Source: JAJCYL01 sp040222875 (lineage in GTDB: Bacteria > Bacteroidota > Bacteroidia > Cytophagales > Cyclobacteriaceae). Taken from it: a stretch of 64,000 nucleotides of DNA. The number at the start of each line of letters is the position of its first letter. Position 1 is the first letter of the stretch. This document shows positions 1 to 8,296 of the stretch, piece after piece. The stretch spans positions 1-64,000 of the forward strand of contig JAVKCG010000028.1 in the NCBI GenBank assembly GCA_040222875.1, given 5' to 3'. Position numbers and translations under genes: made by a program. The notes beneath the pieces are model-generated. The model saw only the letters and a program-made list of their open reading frames with translations, was not told where the DNA came from and searched no databases.

Positions 1-26
1 CTCTCTCATTCCCCTAAAAGCGACCG

Positions 27-57
27 CAAAAGTAGACGATCAGTTTTTACTAAACAA
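27..57 (-). promoter_or_regulatory. Candidate sigma promoter directed out of the left edge
   Basis: Read on the minus strand, positions 34-27 spell TACTTTTG, an exact match to the Bacteroidota -7 element TAnnTTTG. A TTG triplet at 57-55 lies 20 bp upstream, about where the -33 element is expected. Transcription would leave the window to the left, so its target is not visible. The promoter assignment is inference from motif and spacing only. Confidence 0.5.
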
Positions 58-159
58 CCTATCGACAAAAGTTTTTTTAACCCTCAAACCCCCTTTTATC
101 CTTTCTCCAACACTACTACATTTTGAGGGCTTCAAAACTAACCGTTTTTTACCTTTTTG

Positions 160-260
160 ACTACCTTTTGGGTGGTTGGCTGTTGGGTTATTGGGTCGTT
201 GGGTTATTGGGGATTTGGGGATTGGGTTATTGGGTCGTTAGGTTGTTGGGTTCCGTGGTA
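160..260. repeat. G-rich imperfect tandem array (TTGGGTTA-like)
   Basis: The plus strand holds at least eight GGG or GGGG runs between 185 and 250, separated by loops of four to six bases. A 19-base segment starting near 182 recurs almost exactly near 221. The open reading frame across it (123-407) encodes a low-complexity peptide and is not a believable gene. The spacing allows G-quadruplex formation on the plus strand, which is an inference. Confidence 0.6.
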
Positions 261-270
261 GCGCTCTTTT

Positions 271-395
271 GCGTGAGGGATGGAAGCGGCTACCCCACAG
301 CCACAGCGTTGGGTCTTAGGCGCGGGTGGCGAGGAGTAGTAGCAAACAGCCCGACCTGTAGGATAAACACACCCCATGTGGTTATCCTACAGGGC
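271..395. repeat. Structured intergenic element ending in a long hairpin
   Basis: The segment begins with the sequence GCGTGAGGGATGGAAGCGG and ends with a near-perfect hairpin at 355-393: a 17 bp stem with one mismatch and a five-base loop. There is no T-run after the hairpin on either strand, so it is not a classic intrinsic terminator. It lies just downstream of the minus-strand lipoprotein gene. The opening sequence resembles intergenic elements I recall from other Bacteroidota genomes; that recollection was not checked. Confidence 0.45.
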
Positions 396-428
396 ACGCC
401 ATTATAATCTTAATGAATTTTGATGTTT

Positions 429-1025
429 CTAATTATTCAGATTTTCACCCTTGTCGATTAAATCTCCGTTTTCATATGTGTATTCAATTGTGACATTTCC
501 TTGTTGATCGTACCACCTGGCTTTACCATGTAAAATGCCGCTTGCGTAATTACTTTCTTCCTGAATGTTACCATTTGGATAGAAACGCTGAACGTTGCCA
601 TGAACAAGGTCATTTTGGTACTCCATCGTGACTGATATCTTACCTCTGTCATATTTATGATAAGTACCTGTTTTCAAGCCTTCCAAAAAGGAGAACTTTT
701 CGGTTATATTGCCACGGCTATCGAGACTAATATATGCGCCATGAAGCTTGCCATTTTTGAAATTAGACATTGTTTTCACGATACCGTTAGGGTGGTACTC
801 CGTCCAATAACCTTCCCTAATTCCGTTGAGATAGTCACCCTCCTGAAGCACTTCCCCATCCCTTCCGGTTTGAATAACTTTAACTAGCCCCTCTTTTTCC
901 GGATAGGGAATTCGTTGCGATCCGGGAGGTGCATCAGCATAGGCATTTACCAAGTCAATGTCGCTAGAACTTTCATTGCATGCATAAAAGCTAAACCCGA
1001 TTATGATTAGGAGAATCTTTTTCAT
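429..1025 (-). CDS. Lipoprotein with MORN-like repeats (YwqK antitoxin-like family)
   Basis: The 198-residue product starts with a lipoprotein signal: a hydrophobic stretch and the lipobox FYAC at residues 13-16, so the mature protein should be anchored through Cys16. From about residue 60 onward it contains repeated units of the type NG-(x)-G-xW-xxYxPNG and NGxLHG, typical of MORN_2 or YwqK-family repeats. In Bacteroidota such proteins are common and are usually annotated as toxin-antitoxin YwqK antitoxin, but that role is rarely demonstrated. No toxin partner is next to it. The gene is separated from the upstream flippase-like gene by 85 bp and may be its own unit. Function unknown beyond envelope location. 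Confidence 0.8.
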   Translation of the reverse strand: MKKILLIIIGFSFYACNESSSDIDLVNAYADAPPGSQRIPYPEKEGLVKVIQTGRDGEVLQEGDYLNGIREGYWTEYHPNGIVKTMSNFKNGKLHGAYISLDSRGNITEKFSFLEGLKTGTYHKYDRGKISVTMEYQNDLVHGNVQRFYPNGNIQEESNYASGILHGKARWYDQQGNVTIEYTYENGDLIDKGENLNN

Positions 1026-1110
1026 TTTTTAAGTCTTTTCATGTCAGTTAACAATGAGTTTGCGAAAATAACCGAATCCTCTTTTTTTGACCAAACCTAC
1101 TGAGTCTCAG

Positions 1111-2070
1111 TTATTGAGCCTTTTGTTGTCTTACTCCGAAAAGTTGGTTGATGCCAGCAGAAATCAAATGCAATGCTACCCCAAAAAGTGCCCAAAATAT
1201 TATTCTGGCCCTACGCAGTAAACCTCCTGTTAAACCCAGCACTTCACTTAAACCTATTAATACGAAGCCGTAACTTATGCTGTACTCATTTACACCCATA
1301 CCTTGAGGGACGAAGAAGCCGAGACTGACACTCATGAACAGAGCGCCTGAAACGGTTAACACTTCAATAAACCCGGGGTTCAAATCCAACACTAGAAAAA
1401 TGACCCAAATTTCGACCATACTCAAAACCCGGGATGCCATTTTAAAAGCAAAGCTTAAAAGGAACCTCTTTCTGGACAGTTTTTCGTGTTGATATTGCTC
1501 CAGAAATTTTAACCTGGTTAATATAAATCCTGAAACTTTTGAAGGAGCGTTTGACAACGTGACCCACATCGCAGCGATTGAGTAAATAAAAAAGACCACG
1601 GCAGTAGCCAGCACTATGATGTAGATTTCAGGCTCAAGTGGCGCTATGAATAATAGCGCAAAAGCTGTGAGGCTACTCCACATAGTGCCAGATAGCATGT
1701 GCAACAAGCGATCCTGAATGATGGCCCTGGTGGCAAAGTCTATTTTGAGCCAGCGGGTGAAATGGTTCACCTTGTAGGGTTCTCCTCCGAGTCCGGCAGC
1801 CGGGATGATAGCATTATAGCCGTTCCCCGTCAACTGGTTGAAAAGGGTGTGGAAGAAAGGAACCTTAAAGTGAGTCAAATTGTAAATGCTCATGGTATCC
1901 ATAAACATCCAGGGTATTGCCGCAAAAAAGACGAAGATGATCCTCCAGCCGACTGAGCTGAGTGCCTCACCGATGGTACTAACGTCCATTCGGTAAATCA
2001 GATAACCTAACAGGCCCAGACCCAAGACATAAAGCATCAGTGCCTTGAGTTTTAGCTTTTTCATATGCAC
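1111..2070 (-). CDS. Flippase-like / lysylphosphatidylglycerol synthase TM-domain protein
   Basis: This 319-residue integral membrane protein has roughly eight hydrophobic segments and the motif GLGGEPYKV near residue 93, which is characteristic of the UPF0104/AglD-like family that shares its fold with the membrane domain of MprF. Members are thought to move or remodel lipid-linked substrates. Two Met codons are close together at the start (residues 1 and 3), so the true start is either 2070 or 2064. It follows the nucleotidyltransferase gene after 19 bp and is probably the last gene of the HIT / nucleotidyltransferase / flippase operon. That context suggests a nucleotide-activated head group being attached to, or exported with, a lipid; this is inference. 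Confidence 0.8.
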   Translation of the reverse strand: MHMKKLKLKALMLYVLGLGLLGYLIYRMDVSTIGEALSSVGWRIIFVFFAAIPWMFMDTMSIYNLTHFKVPFFHTLFNQLTGNGYNAIIPAAGLGGEPYKVNHFTRWLKIDFATRAIIQDRLLHMLSGTMWSSLTAFALLFIAPLEPEIYIIVLATAVVFFIYSIAAMWVTLSNAPSKVSGFILTRLKFLEQYQHEKLSRKRFLLSFAFKMASRVLSMVEIWVIFLVLDLNPGFIEVLTVSGALFMSVSLGFFVPQGMGVNEYSISYGFVLIGLSEVLGLTGGLLRRARIIFWALFGVALHLISAGINQLFGVRQQKAQ

Positions 2071-2089
2071 TAGATTGTGGGCAGTGATT

Positions 2090-2839
2090 TTAGATCACAT
2101 CCTTAAAAACTAATTCACGTAGGTTTTTCAAATCTGGATGAAAGTCCATTTCACGCCATTCGGATTGATCTATTTCAACTGTATTTATCGGAATTCCTTC
2201 TTTCACCAATTCATTAAAAACCACCAACCAGTATTTATTGATGTTGGCTTCATCTTTAATCATTTGGATAACCTTTTTCTTAAATAACTTTCGGCTTCTT
2301 TTCCCCTTAACAATTGCCAAACCTACGGACTCTGCATCTGTTTTGTCAAGCGGGATTTCCTTATGAACTTTCTTTACCAGCTTATCTTCCAGGAAGGTGA
2401 CTTTCATGTCGTCATCGTCATATTCATCCCGATAATCTATTGTGATTGTAATACCTTCTTCCGGTGACCCCTCATTAATGCGTTGATAGATACCTTGTTG
2501 ATATATATTATCACCATTCGTAATAAGGAAGTCTTTCTGCAGCATAAAGGTGTATGCGAAATACAGTGAGAAGAGATTATTAGAGTTCTCATAGAAAGGG
2601 TTGTAGATCGTTCTGATCTTTATTCGTCCCTTATATTCTACAATTTTTGCCTCAATCTGCTCTTTTTTATATCCAGTCAGTATGATGATATCATCGATAA
2701 TACCGCTCTCAATGGCGTTATTTAGCTGACGTTCAAGAAGGGTAGTTCCGTCCCCGAGATCAAGTAATGATTTGGGGGTATTTTTGGTGAGTGGCATTAA
2801 CCGGGAACCAGTCCCTGCTGCCAGTATGAATAGCCGCAT
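2090..2839 (-). CDS. LicC-like sugar/choline-phosphate nucleotidyltransferase
   Basis: The 249-residue protein opens with the nucleotidyltransferase signature LAAGTGSRLMPLT followed by PKSLL, the Rossmann-type nucleotide-binding loop. Residues near 81-95 read NPFYENSNNLFSLYFA, which resembles the N-x-Y-x3-N-x3-SL segment of phosphocholine cytidylyltransferases such as LicC. The end carries EWREMDFHPDL, matching the C-terminal W-x-E-x-D segment of that group. The expected reaction is transfer of a nucleotide to a small phosphorylated alcohol or sugar; the substrate is not determined. The start codon abuts the stop codon of the HIT gene with no spacer (TAAATG), so the two are translationally coupled. 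Confidence 0.8.
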   Translation of the reverse strand: MRLFILAAGTGSRLMPLTKNTPKSLLDLGDGTTLLERQLNNAIESGIIDDIIILTGYKKEQIEAKIVEYKGRIKIRTIYNPFYENSNNLFSLYFAYTFMLQKDFLITNGDNIYQQGIYQRINEGSPEEGITITIDYRDEYDDDDMKVTFLEDKLVKKVHKEIPLDKTDAESVGLAIVKGKRSRKLFKKKVIQMIKDEANINKYWLVVFNELVKEGIPINTVEIDQSEWREMDFHPDLKNLRELVFKDVI

Positions 2840-3271
2840 TTATTTTATAGAATCTTTAAGATTTTTTAATAGTTCTTCAATCTCCTCTTCGTCAAATTCT
2901 TTAGGCTTAGTTATATCAGCTAGCCCTGGGTATTGTGGATCGCTCAACCCTCGATCCATGAATTTGATCACTTTTGAATAACGTGGAAACACATGAAAAT
3001 GAACTTCGGGGTCAACCATCATCAGCATCTTGTAGTTTATTTTCTCGAAATCCAGGTATTTCCTCAACTTAACCTCAATATCAGTTGTAACATATTTTAA
3101 ATCGGCATAAGCTTCACTTGATAAATCACTGAAAGATGTTGAGTCACTTTTCGAAATTATCACCATGCTACCAAGAGTAACCTGGTCAGGGCGTAGCAGC
3201 AAATACCAATGTTCGTACTCTTTAATAAGCGAGTTGGGGTGTCCGAATTTTTTTAAGGTTTCTGATAGCAT
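2840..3271 (-). CDS. HIT-family nucleotide hydrolase/transferase
   Basis: The 143-residue protein contains the histidine-triad core as HFHVFPRY at residues 91-98. The usual third histidine of HxHxHxx is Phe here (H91, H93, F95), as in several atypical HIT branches, so hydrolase activity may still rest on the middle histidine. HIT proteins act on phosphoanhydride or phosphoramidate bonds of nucleotides. It is the first gene of a three-gene minus-strand operon with a LicC-like nucleotidyltransferase and a flippase-like protein. A TACCTTTG promoter element 40 bp upstream supports this start. Confidence 0.82.
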   Translation of the reverse strand: MLSETLKKFGHPNSLIKEYEHWYLLLRPDQVTLGSMVIISKSDSTSFSDLSSEAYADLKYVTTDIEVKLRKYLDFEKINYKMLMMVDPEVHFHVFPRYSKVIKFMDRGLSDPQYPGLADITKPKEFDEEEIEELLKNLKDSIK

Positions 3272-3310
3272 ATCATGGCTGGATTACAAACAGTAGGAAT
3301 TTTGAAACGG

Positions 3311-3318
3311 CAAAGGTA
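3311..3318 (-). promoter_or_regulatory. -7 promoter element for the HIT operon
   Basis: The minus strand reads TACCTTTG, an exact TAnnTTTG match, 40 bp upstream of the HIT start codon. No clear TTG -33 element is visible, so strength is uncertain. Confidence 0.5.
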
Positions 3319-3428
3319 AGTGTTCTAAATAATCTTGAGAAGCTTTCTTCAATGGCGTTATTATCTGGCTGCCGAACAAACCTCAATATGGATTCCTGTT
3401 ACAACAATTGCGGTGTTAACTTGGCGGC

Positions 3429-5150
3429 ATGAGCCACTTCGACTGGGCAATTGTAGGGTTATTTTTCGCTTATACCATTTGGGATGGTGTACGGCAATCT
3501 GGTCAGACAAAAAGTGTCGAGGGCTTGTTGTTAGCCAATAGAAGTATGCCCTGGTGGGCAATAGGCATTTCGGTTATGGCTACGCAAGCTTCTGCAATCT
3601 CATTTATTGCAACTACGGGTTTTGCCTACATACATGACATGAGTTTTTTGCAGATGTACCTGGGCCTACCAATTGCTATGGTGATATTGTGCGTAACCCT
3701 CGTTCCGTTTTTCTTCAAAGCGAAAGTCTACACTGCTTACGAACTCCTGGAAAACCGATTTGGGCTTAAGGTTAGATTGGCAACCAGTTTCCTTTTCCTT
3801 CTCTCAAGAGGCTTAGCGATGGGAACGATTATCGCCGCCCCGGCTTATGTATTGGCGCTCATACTTAATATCTCACTCTCATCAACCATTCTGTTAACCG
3901 GGGTAACGGCCACCCTTTACACATTTTTCGGTGGAATAAAGGGTGTAATTCGAACAGATATTAAGCAGCTCACAATTATGATGGTGGGCCTTATCTTTTG
4001 CTTTTTCTACATTATTTACAAGTTGCCCACGGATGTGAGTCTTGGTGATGGACTGCATTTGGCCGGGGCACTTGGAAAGTTAGATATTCTTGATTTTAGC
4101 ATAAATACCACTTCGAAGTATACGGTTTGGAGTGGAGTTATTGCAGGCATTTTTCTCTTTCTGTCATATTTCGGAAGTGACCAAACACAAGTTCAGCGTT
4201 ATCTCACTGCTAAATCCCTAAATCATGCAAGAGGCAGTTTGCTGCTCTCTGCCGTAGCCAAATTACCGATGATGTTTTTCATGCTGCTCATTGGTGTAAT
4301 GCTCCACATCTTTTTCATTTTTCAACCTGCACCAATCCTCTTTATACCTGAAAATGATGCCATCATAACTAAGAGTGACAACGTTGACCAATACGAAAAG
4401 GAATTGGTGCAAAGGGAACGCTTAGCGAAAGATTATATCCAAAGAAAAGATTCAGAATCAAAGGAGGCTTTTATAGGAAGTAATGACCAAATCAACTTTT
4501 TGCGGGAGCAACAAAAAGTTTCACTGACCCGGCAGGACGGCAAAGAGAGAAATGACACCAACTATGTGTTGCCCTATTTTGTGCTTAATCATTTACCATC
4601 AGGAATAATTGGTTTGATAATAGCGGCAATTTTTGCAGCAGCGTTCTCAAGCATGGACTCGGGATTAAACTCACTTGCAGCCAGTACCACGATAGATTGG
4701 TATCAAAGACTTCGTACTAACTCAAAAAGCGATAGGCACTACCTCCAATTTACTCGCTGGTCAACTGCTTTTTGGGGGATTTTTGCCACAATTGGAGCAC
4801 TTCTGATTGGTGAATCCAGATCGCTGATTGAACTTGTCAATCAAATTGGAAGCTACTTTTATGGATCAATATTGGGTGTATTTGTTATCCTGTTTATCAA
4901 ACGAATTAACAGCACAGGCGCATTAATTGGCTTAGTTACGGGTATTGTTATAGTGCTTATAGTTGACAGTTTTTATGTGAGCAGTACATCTGGTGAATAC
5001 TTGTTTTTTATGCCGGATTTAATTCAAACGGCAGTTGGTATAGGCTGCCCGGAAGGTTACGGAAAAGTAATTACCTATCTGTGGCTAAACCCAATTGGAA
5101 CAATAGTGGTAGTTGGAGTTAGCTGGGTTATTTCGTTTGTCCGTAGATAA
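3429..5150 (+). CDS. Sodium:solute symporter (SSS family)
   Basis: The 573-residue protein has about 13 hydrophobic segments and fits the SSS/SLC5 fold: early motifs WWAIGISVMATQASAISFIA (residues 41-60) and the sodium-site region with AAAFSSMDSGLNSLAAS near residue 410. A charged extramembrane insertion of about 75 residues, rich in Lys, Glu and Gln, sits near residues 310-380. The substrate cannot be told from sequence; relatives import sugars, sialic acid, amino acids or carboxylates with sodium. The next gene starts six bases after its stop codon, so it probably heads a transcript with the two small genes downstream. Confidence 0.9.
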   Translation: MSHFDWAIVGLFFAYTIWDGVRQSGQTKSVEGLLLANRSMPWWAIGISVMATQASAISFIATTGFAYIHDMSFLQMYLGLPIAMVILCVTLVPFFFKAKVYTAYELLENRFGLKVRLATSFLFLLSRGLAMGTIIAAPAYVLALILNISLSSTILLTGVTATLYTFFGGIKGVIRTDIKQLTIMMVGLIFCFFYIIYKLPTDVSLGDGLHLAGALGKLDILDFSINTTSKYTVWSGVIAGIFLFLSYFGSDQTQVQRYLTAKSLNHARGSLLLSAVAKLPMMFFMLLIGVMLHIFFIFQPAPILFIPENDAIITKSDNVDQYEKELVQRERLAKDYIQRKDSESKEAFIGSNDQINFLREQQKVSLTRQDGKERNDTNYVLPYFVLNHLPSGIIGLIIAAIFAAAFSSMDSGLNSLAASTTIDWYQRLRTNSKSDRHYLQFTRWSTAFWGIFATIGALLIGESRSLIELVNQIGSYFYGSILGVFVILFIKRINSTGALIGLVTGIVIVLIVDSFYVSSTSGEYLFFMPDLIQTAVGIGCPEGYGKVITYLWLNPIGTIVVVGVSWVISFVRR

Positions 5151-5156
5151 GTCACA

Positions 5157-5735
5157 ATGGGTGATAAAGCAACATTCGACCTTGATTTTGGCAAATCCTT
5201 GAGCATATCTTCCGATCAAATCTTATATGACAATAAGTGGGGTATTTATTGCCTAAAACCCCCATTAAGCTTTAGGTATGGAATTACTGCAATTGAAATA
5301 TATCATTTTACTATAGGTTTCAAGTATCAAATTGAAATACTTGGATCCCCAAATAGAATAATCTCGATACCATTCAAGACCTATTTCGGATTAAGCTCTG
5401 AAAAAGTGTTTGCATTATACAAATCTGTTGTTGATGTTCTTTGGCATTATCACTTTGACGAAGTCTATGTTGAGTTGCTTGATAAGTTCAAAAAGGGTCA
5501 AGACATAACATTTGACAAAGATTACACTTTAAATCAGGAAGGATTATTACTGAACAGGAGAAATTTAATTGTACCATTTGAAGACATGAGAATTAAGCAG
5601 AATCAGGAATATTTTAGCGTATACTCGGTTAAGAATCACAAGACGGCTGTCTTTATCTACTACCTCAAAACGTGGAACGCACAAGTACTTCTCTCAATAT
5701 TATGTTCTTTGATTGAAGATAATATCAAGACATAA
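5157..5735 (+). CDS. Hypothetical protein, no recognised domain
   Basis: I do not recognise this 192-residue protein. It has no signal peptide or membrane segment, is rich in aromatic residues and lysine, and has alternating hydrophobic stretches that suggest a mostly beta-sheet soluble fold. It lies six bases after the symporter stop and five before the DUF2062 gene, so the three are almost certainly co-transcribed. The base composition is somewhat more AT-rich than its neighbours. Placement suggests a cytoplasmic protein near the membrane, nothing firmer. Confidence 0.7.
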   Translation: MGDKATFDLDFGKSLSISSDQILYDNKWGIYCLKPPLSFRYGITAIEIYHFTIGFKYQIEILGSPNRIISIPFKTYFGLSSEKVFALYKSVVDVLWHYHFDEVYVELLDKFKKGQDITFDKDYTLNQEGLLLNRRNLIVPFEDMRIKQNQEYFSVYSVKNHKTAVFIYYLKTWNAQVLLSILCSLIEDNIKT

Positions 5736-5740
5736 TCAAT

Positions 5741-6187
5741 TTGGAATTGAAAACAGTCCATCAACACTTTCAAGAGGTTATAAAAACGAAAACCTCGTCC
5801 CAATCTATTGCAGTTGGTTTTAGTATTGGCACATTCATTTCCATTTTGCCTACTACCGGTTTCGGGTTTTTACTCGGACTACTGGTCATAGCCATTTTTA
5901 AAAGGGTAAGCAAGTATGGGTTAATTTTAGCGATGCTAATTTGGAACCCGTTAACGGTTGCTCCGCTGTATGTTCTAAGCTATAAACTGGGGGATTGGCT
6001 TACAGTACAAAATATTGCTTTTATCGAGTTGACACCATTTCAAAAGTTCCTCGACTACTCCAAGACCTTTCTACTCGGGAACATTATCATAAACCTGCCA
6101 ATTTCCGTCCTAAGTTATTTCCTCCTTCAATGGATCGTTGATCTGTACAAATCAAAAATTGAGGCCTCCGAGGCAAAGGAAACCTGA
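5741..6187 (+). CDS. DUF2062 membrane protein (TTG start)
   Basis: The 148-residue product has three to four hydrophobic segments and the DUF2062 hallmark: AVGFSIGTFISILPTTGFGFLL-type segment near residues 24-45, then IWNPLTVAPLY near residue 67. DUF2062 proteins are small inner-membrane proteins of unknown function, sometimes fused to glycosyltransferases. The only suitable start is TTG at 5741, five bases after the preceding stop. No downstream gene follows closely. Confidence 0.82.
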   Translation: MELKTVHQHFQEVIKTKTSSQSIAVGFSIGTFISILPTTGFGFLLGLLVIAIFKRVSKYGLILAMLIWNPLTVAPLYVLSYKLGDWLTVQNIAFIELTPFQKFLDYSKTFLLGNIIINLPISVLSYFLLQWIVDLYKSKIEASEAKET

Positions 6188-6240
6188 AAAATATTCTTTC
6201 TAATATTCTGTTTTTCAATCCCTTCTGGCATGGATTGTGC

Positions 6241-6248
6241 TACTTTTG
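6241..6248 (+). promoter_or_regulatory. -7 promoter element for the DUF2911 gene
   Basis: TACTTTTG is an exact match to TAnnTTTG and lies 41 bp before the start codon of the DUF2911 gene. The -33 region is T-rich (6210-6216) but lacks a clear TTG. Confidence 0.5.
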
Positions 6249-6289
6249 CGGACTTTTAAGAACGAACTATTTAAATGGCTTAGTAGAGA

Positions 6290-6814
6290 ATGAAGAATTT
6301 ATTTTTTGCCGTTATGATCTCAGTGCTGGGGATCATCGGTTTTGTTGCCTTCAAATTTTTGAATGAGACTAGGACAAGCCCCAAATCTTCATCAAATTAC
6401 AAATCAGAGGAGCTGAAATTAAAAGTTGACTACTCCCGACCATACAAGAGAGGAAGAACCATTTTTGGAGGACTGGTGCCTTACGGCGAATACTGGAGAA
6501 CTGGTGCTGATGAAGCAACTGAAATTGTTTTTTATCAGGATGTAAATTTTGGAGGAGAGCAGGTTGATGAAGGCCGATATAGACTTTTTACATTTCCTGG
6601 CACTGAAACCTGGACTGTGGTTTTGAATAGCGAGTTAAGTCAATGGGGGGCATTTGAGCCAAACTATGAATTGGACGTTGCCAGAATAGAGGTGCCGATT
6701 GAAAAAACTAAAAACTCACTTGAGCAATTGCTAATCGATTTCGAAGATGGTCAAGCAGGTGCTATCTTAGTCATTGCCTGGGATAATGTGAAAGCAGAAG
6801 TACTTATCCAATAG
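6290..6814 (+). CDS. DUF2911 domain protein, membrane-anchored or secreted
   Basis: The 174-residue protein has one N-terminal hydrophobic segment (residues 3-25) serving as signal anchor. The rest matches the DUF2911 family common in Bacteroidota: VDYSRPYKRGRTIFGGLVPYGEYWRTGADEAT-type core around residues 48-80, then the GRYRLFTFPG segment and a closing AWDN segment. These are thought to be beta-sandwich periplasmic proteins of unknown role. It has its own promoter candidate and appears monocistronic or first in the run to the amidohydrolase. Confidence 0.85.
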   Translation: MKNLFFAVMISVLGIIGFVAFKFLNETRTSPKSSSNYKSEELKLKVDYSRPYKRGRTIFGGLVPYGEYWRTGADEATEIVFYQDVNFGGEQVDEGRYRLFTFPGTETWTVVLNSELSQWGAFEPNYELDVARIEVPIEKTKNSLEQLLIDFEDGQAGAILVIAWDNVKAEVLIQ

Positions 6815-6919
6815 TCATAACTTCAGGATTTTTATCAAGCCATGCAGCCATGTATGGCTTTTTTGTTTCTAATGCCTCATCAGATGATTACTTTAAGGAT
6901 TCTTATCAAATTATTTACC

Positions 6920-8296
6920 ATGGATTTTCTAAAAACCTTATTCCTGTCATCGCTTTTACTCATAATTTCCTGCGATCCTCCACCCGAGGATGTTGAAGAA
7001 ATCATTTTCCAAAATGTGAATGTTATCCCGATGACGTCTGAACAAGTTTTGGAAGATCAATCTGTGGTAATTAGGGGTGATAGTATCTTCAAAATAGCAC
7101 CAGTAGCTGAAATTCAGGCTGGTGCTAAATCGACAGTGGTTGACGGAACAGGAAAATATTTGGTACCCGGAATCGCTGAAATGCATGCTCACATCCCAAG
7201 GCCGCAACCAGGCCCCGAAATGGTGAAAATAACGCTCATGCTTTATCTGTCCATTGGTATCACTACCATTCGGGGCATGTTAGGCCATGAAAGCCACTTA
7301 AAGCTTCGGGAGAATGTACAAAACGGCTCCGTACTTGGCCCAACCATTTATACATCCAGTCCCTCAATGAATGGTGGCTCCGTACCATCAAAAGAGGTTG
7401 CAGATTCGCTGGTAAGGGCGCATAAAGATGCAGGATACGACTTTTTGAAAATTCATCCGGGCATTCAGTTAGATGTATTTAATGCGATGATAGCCACGGC
7501 CAATGAAATGGGAATAGGCTATAGTGGTCATGTGCCATATGATGTTGGCATCAGAAATGCTATCGCATCAGGCTACGGGTCGGTTGATCATGTAGACGGT
7601 TTTGTTGAAGGCCTGGTGCCTGACGGCCAGGAACTCAGTGCTGAAGAAAATGGTTTTTTCGGATTTAACTCAGCCCAGGTTGCAGATGAAACATTGATTG
7701 AAGAATTGATCACCATGACAGTACAGCATGATGTATGGGTAGTGCCAACGCAAACTCTTTTCGATAGATGGGGCTCACCGGTTCCCGCTGAAGAGTTAGC
7801 AGCTCAGCCTGAAATGAAATACATGCAAAAGCAGACCATTCAAAATTGGATAGATAGCAAAGTTGATTTCCTTAATCAAGACTATTATTCAGATGAAAAA
7901 CATGAGGTGTTCAATTCACTGAGGAGAAAAATTATCAAAGCTTTGAACGATGAAGGCAAAGGGTTGCTGTTAGGCTCAGATGCGCCCCAGGTTTTTAATG
8001 TACCCGGGTTCTCAATTCAGCATGAAATGAAAGCTATGGTTGATGCTGGACTTACACCTTACGAGACCTTAAAAGCAGGGACAGTTAACGTGGCCGAATT
8101 CTTTGGTAGGTCAGGTGAGACTGGAATCGTTTCTGAAAATGCTGCTGCTGATTTGATCCTGCTCAATGCCAATCCGCTGGATGACATATCCAATATGAGT
8201 GAAATTGAGGGGGTGATGGTAAGGGGCAAGTGGCTGGATAGGGCCTTTATAGAAGGCGAATTGGAGAAGATTGCAGCAGCTAATGAGGCGGAATAG
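6920..8296 (+). CDS. Lipoprotein amidohydrolase (imidazolonepropionase-like)
   Basis: Starting at 6920 gives a 458-residue lipoprotein: MDFLKTLFLSSLLLIISC with Cys18 in the lipobox. An upstream in-frame ATG at 6842 would bury that signal, so 6920 is preferred. The protein fits the TIM-barrel amidohydrolase superfamily: GKYLVPGIAEMHAH carries the H-x-H metal motif, GHVPYDVG and DHVDGF supply later histidines, and LLLGSDAPQ gives the catalytic Asp. The C-terminal segment with AGTVNVAEFFG and ADLILLNANPL is typical of imidazolonepropionase-like or secreted dipeptidase-like members. Substrate is unknown; location should be the envelope. It overlaps the deacetylase gene by 14 bp. Confidence 0.88.
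   Translation: MDFLKTLFLSSLLLIISCDPPPEDVEEIIFQNVNVIPMTSEQVLEDQSVVIRGDSIFKIAPVAEIQAGAKSTVVDGTGKYLVPGIAEMHAHIPRPQPGPEMVKITLMLYLSIGITTIRGMLGHESHLKLRENVQNGSVLGPTIYTSSPSMNGGSVPSKEVADSLVRAHKDAGYDFLKIHPGIQLDVFNAMIATANEMGIGYSGHVPYDVGIRNAIASGYGSVDHVDGFVEGLVPDGQELSAEENGFFGFNSAQVADETLIEELITMTVQHDVWVVPTQTLFDRWGSPVPAEELAAQPEMKYMQKQTIQNWIDSKVDFLNQDYYSDEKHEVFNSLRRKIIKALNDEGKGLLLGSDAPQVFNVPGFSIQHEMKAMVDAGLTPYETLKAGTVNVAEFFGRSGETGIVSENAAADLILLNANPLDDISNMSEIEGVMVRGKWLDRAFIEGELEKIAAANEAE

Noticed and set aside
160..260. Possible CRISPR-like array
   Set aside because: The units are short, irregular and have no unique spacers; it is a simple G-rich repeat.
123..407. Open reading frame of 94 codons on the plus strand
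   Set aside because: It reads through a G-rich tandem array and a hairpin element, giving a low-complexity Gly/Trp/Leu peptide with no gene-like features.
429..1025. Toxin-antitoxin module suggested by the YwqK-like family name
   Set aside because: No toxin gene is adjacent and the protein is a lipoprotein; the family label does not establish antitoxin function.
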